In this document: piece after piece, positions 7,774 to 11,125 of the stretch
Layout of the letters: every line of letters starts with the position of its first letter
Numbering within the stretch: the stretch's first letter is position 1
NCBI GenBank assembly: GCA_034440455.1
Contig: JAWXCB010000035.1
Location: 1-11,125, forward strand
DNA from: JAWXCB01 sp034440455
GTDB lineage: Bacteria; Bacteroidota; Bacteroidia; Chitinophagales; CAIOSU01
DNA: 11,125 nucleotides
Direction of reading: 5' to 3'
Notes under the pieces: generated by a model
What the model was told of the DNA's origin: nothing
The model's database searches: none
What the model saw: the letters and a program-made list of their open reading frames with translations, nothing else
Position numbers and translations under genes: made by a program

Positions 7774-10700
7774 TTAATTCCTTTCAATAATTACATATCC
7801 GCCATAAAAGGTTTCAGAGCCTGCAGCAGTTGTAATGCGAATCAACAGATACGTTGTGCTGGATGCGCTGACATCCGTGAAATTAAGCTCCGTATTTGTT
7901 GTGCCTGACCCCACGGTGGTTTCATTTCCATTTGTAAGGTTAACAGAGTAAACATCCATCGTGCGGTTTACACTACCATAGATATTCACCTTTGAGGCTT
8001 TGTATCCGACAGGAATTGGAATCGAAACAAGTAGCGGGTACGATGCAGACTGCTTCATTCCCACTTCTCCACTCGTAAAATTCATAGTCAAAAATGGAGC
8101 TGCACCTTCAACAGTAAAATCGTGTGGTAAAATCTGGATAGTATCCGAGCTTCCAAACCACCCTACCCTTGCATCACCGCTCACATCAAGTTTATAATCA
8201 GGGTTAATCGTGCCGATGCCAATATTCCCCGTGCTTCTATAAAGGTCGCTGCCGCTTTTTTTCCAATTCAGCACCACGCTGTTGCCTCCGGAAATTGAAA
8301 GCGTGTCATTGCTAAATGAAAGATTTTGACTGTCGGTGTTATCTAAATAAGAAGCAAGACTTACTTCATTTCCACCTGAAATTGAAATTGTATCGTTGCT
8401 GATTGCAATTGTCTGTGCATCGGTATTATCGAGATAAGCGTTGAGCGCAACTGAATTTCCAGCCGCAATGGAGAGCGTGTCATTCGACAGGCTTAAAGTT
8501 TGGTCATCTGTGTCGGTATCAATACTGCTTAATGCAACCGAGTTTCCATTTGCAATAAACAGTGTGTCGTTGCTCAAAGAAAGCGTTTGCGCATCGGTAT
8601 TATCCAAGTAAGGAGCAAGATTCACCGGAGTTACGTCACTACTCAAGCTCAACGTATTTCCCGACAACGATAAATCCTGAATTTCATTCGTTGCATTATT
8701 GTCTGATAAGATGATGGAGTTTCCGCCTGTGATTGAAATTGTATTTCCGCTCAGTGATAATGTTTGCACATCGGTATTATCAAGATAAGAACCCAAATCA
8801 ACTGCGTTTCCGTTTTGAATAAACAAACTGTCATTTGAAATTGAAATTGTCTGGTCGTCAGCGCCCGCGCCTAATCCGCTTAACACAACGGACTGTGTTC
8901 CACCACCATCTGTAATTCTTAGCGTATCACCGCTTAATGAAACACCCGTATTGAATTCGTTTGCAGGATTTGCATCCGCATCATTCACATTGTCTGGAAT
9001 CGCTACGCTGTTGCCTCCACTAATTGAAAGCGTACCTGCATTGAATGTGAGCGATTGAATTTCGTTTGTAGCATTGTTGTCGGTGAGGATAATGGAATTG
9101 CCTCCTGAAATGGAAATCGTGTTGCCGCTCAATGAAAGCGTTTGCGCATCAGTGTTATCAAGATAAGGTGCAAGATTTACCGTAGTTCCACTTTGGGTTA
9201 ATCCAAGCAAATTCCCCAAAAGCGATAGGTCTTGAATTTCATTCAATGTGTCATTATCTAAACCGGCAACACTGAACTTTGCACTTGCGCCCCCTGAAAT
9301 ATTCACGGTTACACTATCGCCTGTTCTGGAAGAACTCAGATTTTGGCTGTCGGTATTATCCAGATATGCGCTGAAATTCACTGAGTTGCCATTAGAAATC
9401 GAAAGTGAATCATTTGACAGGGTAAGTGTTTGGGCATCGGTGTTATCCAAATAAGGACTCAAATCAACTGAGTTTGCATTATCAATAGAAAGTGTGTCGC
9501 CAGACAATGTCAAAAATTGGTCGTCAGGATTAAAGCCGCCCGGAGGAAGAATAATGTAATTCCCATTTTCAATAAAAACAGTATCGCTATTGATTGTGAG
9601 CGCTTGGTCATCTGTATTATCAAGATAAGGAGTGAGGGCAATTGTGTTTCCACCTGAAATGGAAAGTGAATCATTTGAAATTGAAATTGTTTGGGCATCG
9701 GTGTTATCAAGATAAGCGCTCAACGGAACTGAATTTCCGTCAGCAATCGCAAGTGTGTCATTTGACAAACTGAGCGTTTGGTCATCTGAATCTGCGCTTA
9801 AACCATTCAACACTACCGACTGCGTTCCACCGCCATCGGTAATTTTCAACGTATCACCACTCAATGAAACAGCAGTATTAAACTCATTTGCAGGATTTGC
9901 GTCCGCATCATTTACATTATCGGGAATCACCACACTATTGCCTCCGCTAATCGAAAGTGTGCCTGCATTAAAAGTCAGCGTTTGTGCATCGGTATTGTCT
10001 AAGTACGGAGTCAGATTCACCAGTGTGGCATCTCCTGAAAGGCTTAATGTGTTCCCCGACAAGGACAAATCCTGAATTTCATTCGTTGCGTTATTGTCTG
10101 ATAAGATGACAGAGTTTCCGCCTGTGATTGAAATTGTATTTCCGCTCAGTGATAATGTTTGCGCATCGGTGTTATCAAGCAATGTTCCCAGATTCACATT
10201 GTTTGCACCGCTGACGGAGAGCGTAGTTCCAACAAAAGAAAGCGACTGCGCATCGGTGTTATCTAAATAACCGCTTAAGTCAACGGCATTTCCATCTTCA
10301 ATAGATAAACTGTCGTTCATTAAGGTAATCGTTTGGTCATCGCTTCCTGCACTTAATCCGCTTAACACGACAGACTGCGTTCCACCGCCATCGGTAATTT
10401 TAAGCGTATCGCCAGTCAGAGCAACTCCGGTATTGAATTCATTTGCGGGGTTCGCATCGGCATCGTTTACATTGTCAGGAATCGCAACGCTGTTCCCTCC
10501 GCTGATGGAAAGCGTTCCGGCATTGAACGAGAGTGTCTGCCCATCCGTATTATCAAGCAGTGGTGTAAGGTTCACATTATTTGCTCCGCTGATAGACAAT
10601 GTTGTGCCGACAAGAGAAAGCGACTGTGCATCCGTATTGTCAAGGTAAGAACTCAAATCAACCGCGTTTCCGTCACTAATTGAAAGCGAATTTCCTGAAA

Positions 10701-11125
10701 GACCAAGCGTTTGCAATTCATTTGTAGAATCAGCATCCGTATCTGCTAAACCTGCAAGATTTACAGAAAGCGTTCCGCCTCCATCCGTGATGTTGAGTGT
10801 TGATCCGGTAAGTCCAATGGTTGTATTGAACTCATTTGAAGAATTCGCGTCTGCATCGTTCACGTTGTCAGGAATCACCACGCTGTTGCCTCCGCTGATA
10901 GACAATGTGCCTGCATTGAACGTGAGTGCTTGAATTTCATTTGTTGCGTTATTATCCGAGAGAATAACTGAGTTTCCTCCGGTAATCGAAATCGTATTAC
11001 CACTCAGCGATAATGTTTGCGCATCGGTGTTATCAAGATACGAAGTCAAATTCACCGCATTTCCACCGCTAATTGAAAGTGAATTTCCTGCGAGGTTCAG
11101 TGTCTGTATTTCGTTTGTTGGATCC
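7774..11125 (-). CDS. Giant tail-fibre-like repeat protein, C-terminal part (5' partial)
   Basis: At least 1116 residues, in frame to the window edge. The GTG at 11055 lies inside a repeat, and the codons beyond it continue the pattern (NEIQTLNLAGNSLSISGG), so the start is outside. About 31 units of 29-38 residues fill 8266-11124; a typical unit reads Q-T-L-S-L-S-x-D-T-L-S-I, then GNSV.L..YLDNTDA. The units are rich in Ser, Thr, Asn, Asp, Leu and Gly, almost lack aromatics apart from YLDN, and contain no cysteine. After the repeats (8176-8229) comes GNIGIGTINPDYKLDVSG, the motif that in Bacteroidota fibre proteins usually leads to a peptidase S74 chaperone domain. Here no S74 domain follows. 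Instead, about 120 residues (7777-8139) resemble a beta-sandwich (IPIPVGYKASKVNIYGS ... FYGGYVIIERN). No T9SS sorting tail is recognised. Likely an extracellular fibre or adhesin, by inference; substrate and export route unknown. A terminator follows at 7719-7746. Confidence 0.88.
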   Translation of the reverse strand, partial: DPTNEIQTLNLAGNSLSISGGNAVNLTSYLDNTDAQTLSLSGNTISITGGNSVILSDNNATNEIQALTFNAGTLSISGGNSVVIPDNVNDADANSSNEFNTTIGLTGSTLNITDGGGTLSVNLAGLADTDADSTNELQTLGLSGNSLSISDGNAVDLSSYLDNTDAQSLSLVGTTLSISGANNVNLTPLLDNTDGQTLSFNAGTLSISGGNSVAIPDNVNDADANPANEFNTGVALTGDTLKITDGGGTQSVVLSGLSAGSDDQTITLMNDSLSIEDGNAVDLSGYLDNTDAQSLSFVGTTLSVSGANNVNLGTLLDNTDAQTLSLSGNTISITGGNSVILSDNNATNEIQDLSLSGNTLSLSGDATLVNLTPYLDNTDAQTLTFNAGTLSISGGNSVVIPDNVNDADANPANEFNTAVSLSGDTLKITDGGGTQSVVLNGLSADSDDQTLSLSNDTLAIADGNSVPLSAYLDNTDAQTISISNDSLSISGGNTIALTPYLDNTDDQALTINSDTVFIENGNYIILPPGGFNPDDQFLTLSGDTLSIDNANSVDLSPYLDNTDAQTLTLSNDSLSISNGNSVNFSAYLDNTDSQNLSSSRTGDSVTVNISGGASAKFSVAGLDNDTLNEIQDLSLLGNLLGLTQSGTTVNLAPYLDNTDAQTLSLSGNTISISGGNSIILTDNNATNEIQSLTFNAGTLSISGGNSVAIPDNVNDADANPANEFNTGVSLSGDTLRITDGGGTQSVVLSGLGAGADDQTISISNDSLFIQNGNAVDLGSYLDNTDVQTLSLSGNTISITGGNSIILSDNNATNEIQDLSLSGNTLSLSSDVTPVNLAPYLDNTDAQTLSLSNDTLFIANGNSVALSSIDTDTDDQTLSLSNDTLSIAAGNSVALNAYLDNTDAQTIAISNDTISISGGNEVSLASYLDNTDSQNLSFSNDTLSISGGNSVVLNWKKSGSDLYRSTGNIGIGTINPDYKLDVSGDARVGWFGSSDTIQILPHDFTVEGAAPFLTMNFTSGEVGMKQSASYPLLVSIPIPVGYKASKVNIYGSVNRTMDVYSVNLTNGNETTVGSGTTNTELNFTDVSASSTTYLLIRITTAAGSETFYGGYVIIERN
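8672..8784 (-). repeat. 113-bp near-identical duplicate, copy 1 (partner 10067-10179)
   Basis: This segment, spanning the SITGG...DNNATNEI unit and its borders, differs from 10067-10179 at 5 of 113 bases by eye. Other copies of the same unit in the array are clearly more diverged in DNA. That points to a recent duplication or gene conversion inside the repeat gene. Confidence 0.8.
10067..10179 (-). repeat. 113-bp near-identical duplicate, copy 2 (partner 8672-8784)
   Basis: Partner of the segment at 8672-8784, about 1.4 kb away in the same orientation. The five differences include changes in the codons for DNNATNEI and for the Asp-rich linker (NTDA here, NTDV in the other copy). Direct repeats of this length and spacing are substrates for recombination that would remove or add about 16 units. 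Confidence 0.8.

Larger units (their letters stand above)
8266..11124 (-). repeat. About 31 tandem ~29-residue repeats (87-bp basic unit) with higher-order blocks
   Basis: The basic unit is 29 codons, ending in LDNTD(A/S/D/G/V) in 15 units. Variant units end in DNNATNEI (four copies), in NDADANxxNEF (four copies, 35 residues) or carry ITDGGGT.SV (four copies). They recur in a set order: the NDADAN unit is always followed by the ITDGGG unit. The array therefore grew by copying blocks of several units as well as single units. Each unit has two short predicted strands joined by a turn, which suits a beta-solenoid or trimeric fibre shaft (inference). Confidence 0.85.

Noticed and set aside
11053..11055. 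GTG as the start of the repeat protein
   Set aside because: The frame stays open to the window end and encodes another repeat unit, so the gene continues outside.
8266..11124. CRISPR array
   Set aside because: The periodic DNA is coding, in frame and about 87 bp per unit, without short identical repeats separated by unique spacers.
11120..11125. GGATCC at the very end of the window, possibly a cloning junction
   Set aside because: The hexamer is part of an in-frame repeat codon run, and one site at an edge is not evidence of a clone end.

Overview
The window reads as chromosomal DNA of a member of the Bacteroidota. It carries both recognised classes of type IX secretion (T9SS) sorting domain, a PorP/SprF-family outer-membrane protein, long PKD/Ig-like repeat proteins and a tail-fibre-like repeat protein. 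Such genes are typical of gliding or surface-adhesive Bacteroidota. Genus cannot be told from the sequence alone.

Layout. (1) 1-3255 (+) is the 3' part of a very large secreted Ig/PKD repeat adhesin ending in a CHU_C (T9SS type B) sorting domain; its 5' end lies outside the window. (2) 3252-4373 (+), overlapping by ATGA, is a PorP/SprF family protein and probably the dedicated outer-membrane partner of the adhesin. (3) 4381-4507 is an imperfect 127-bp palindromic repeat element between two convergent genes. (4) 4560-7025 (-) is a secreted purple-acid-phosphatase-type metallophosphoesterase with four 51-residue repeats, an Ig-like module and a T9SS type A tail. (5) 7026-7074 is a 49-bp divergent intergenic region. 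(6) 7075-7716 (+) is a small AlbA_2/winged-helix protein, probably a regulator. (7) 7719-7746 is a perfect 9-bp-stem hairpin whose U-tract is oriented for the gene on its right. (8) 7774-11125 (-) is the C-terminal part of a giant protein made of about 31 units of roughly 29 residues, followed by a GNIGIGTxNP tail-fibre motif and an unassigned C-terminal beta-rich domain; its N-terminus lies outside the window.

Functionally, most of the window codes for cell-surface or secreted proteins. The adhesin and PorP/SprF pair form a likely export module. The phosphatase would use the same secretion machine through the other class of signal. The large repeat protein looks like a fibre or adhesin, but its export route is not visible here. 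No tRNA, rRNA, CRISPR array, transposase or clear phage structural gene was seen. All calls come from reading the sequence; no database search was run.
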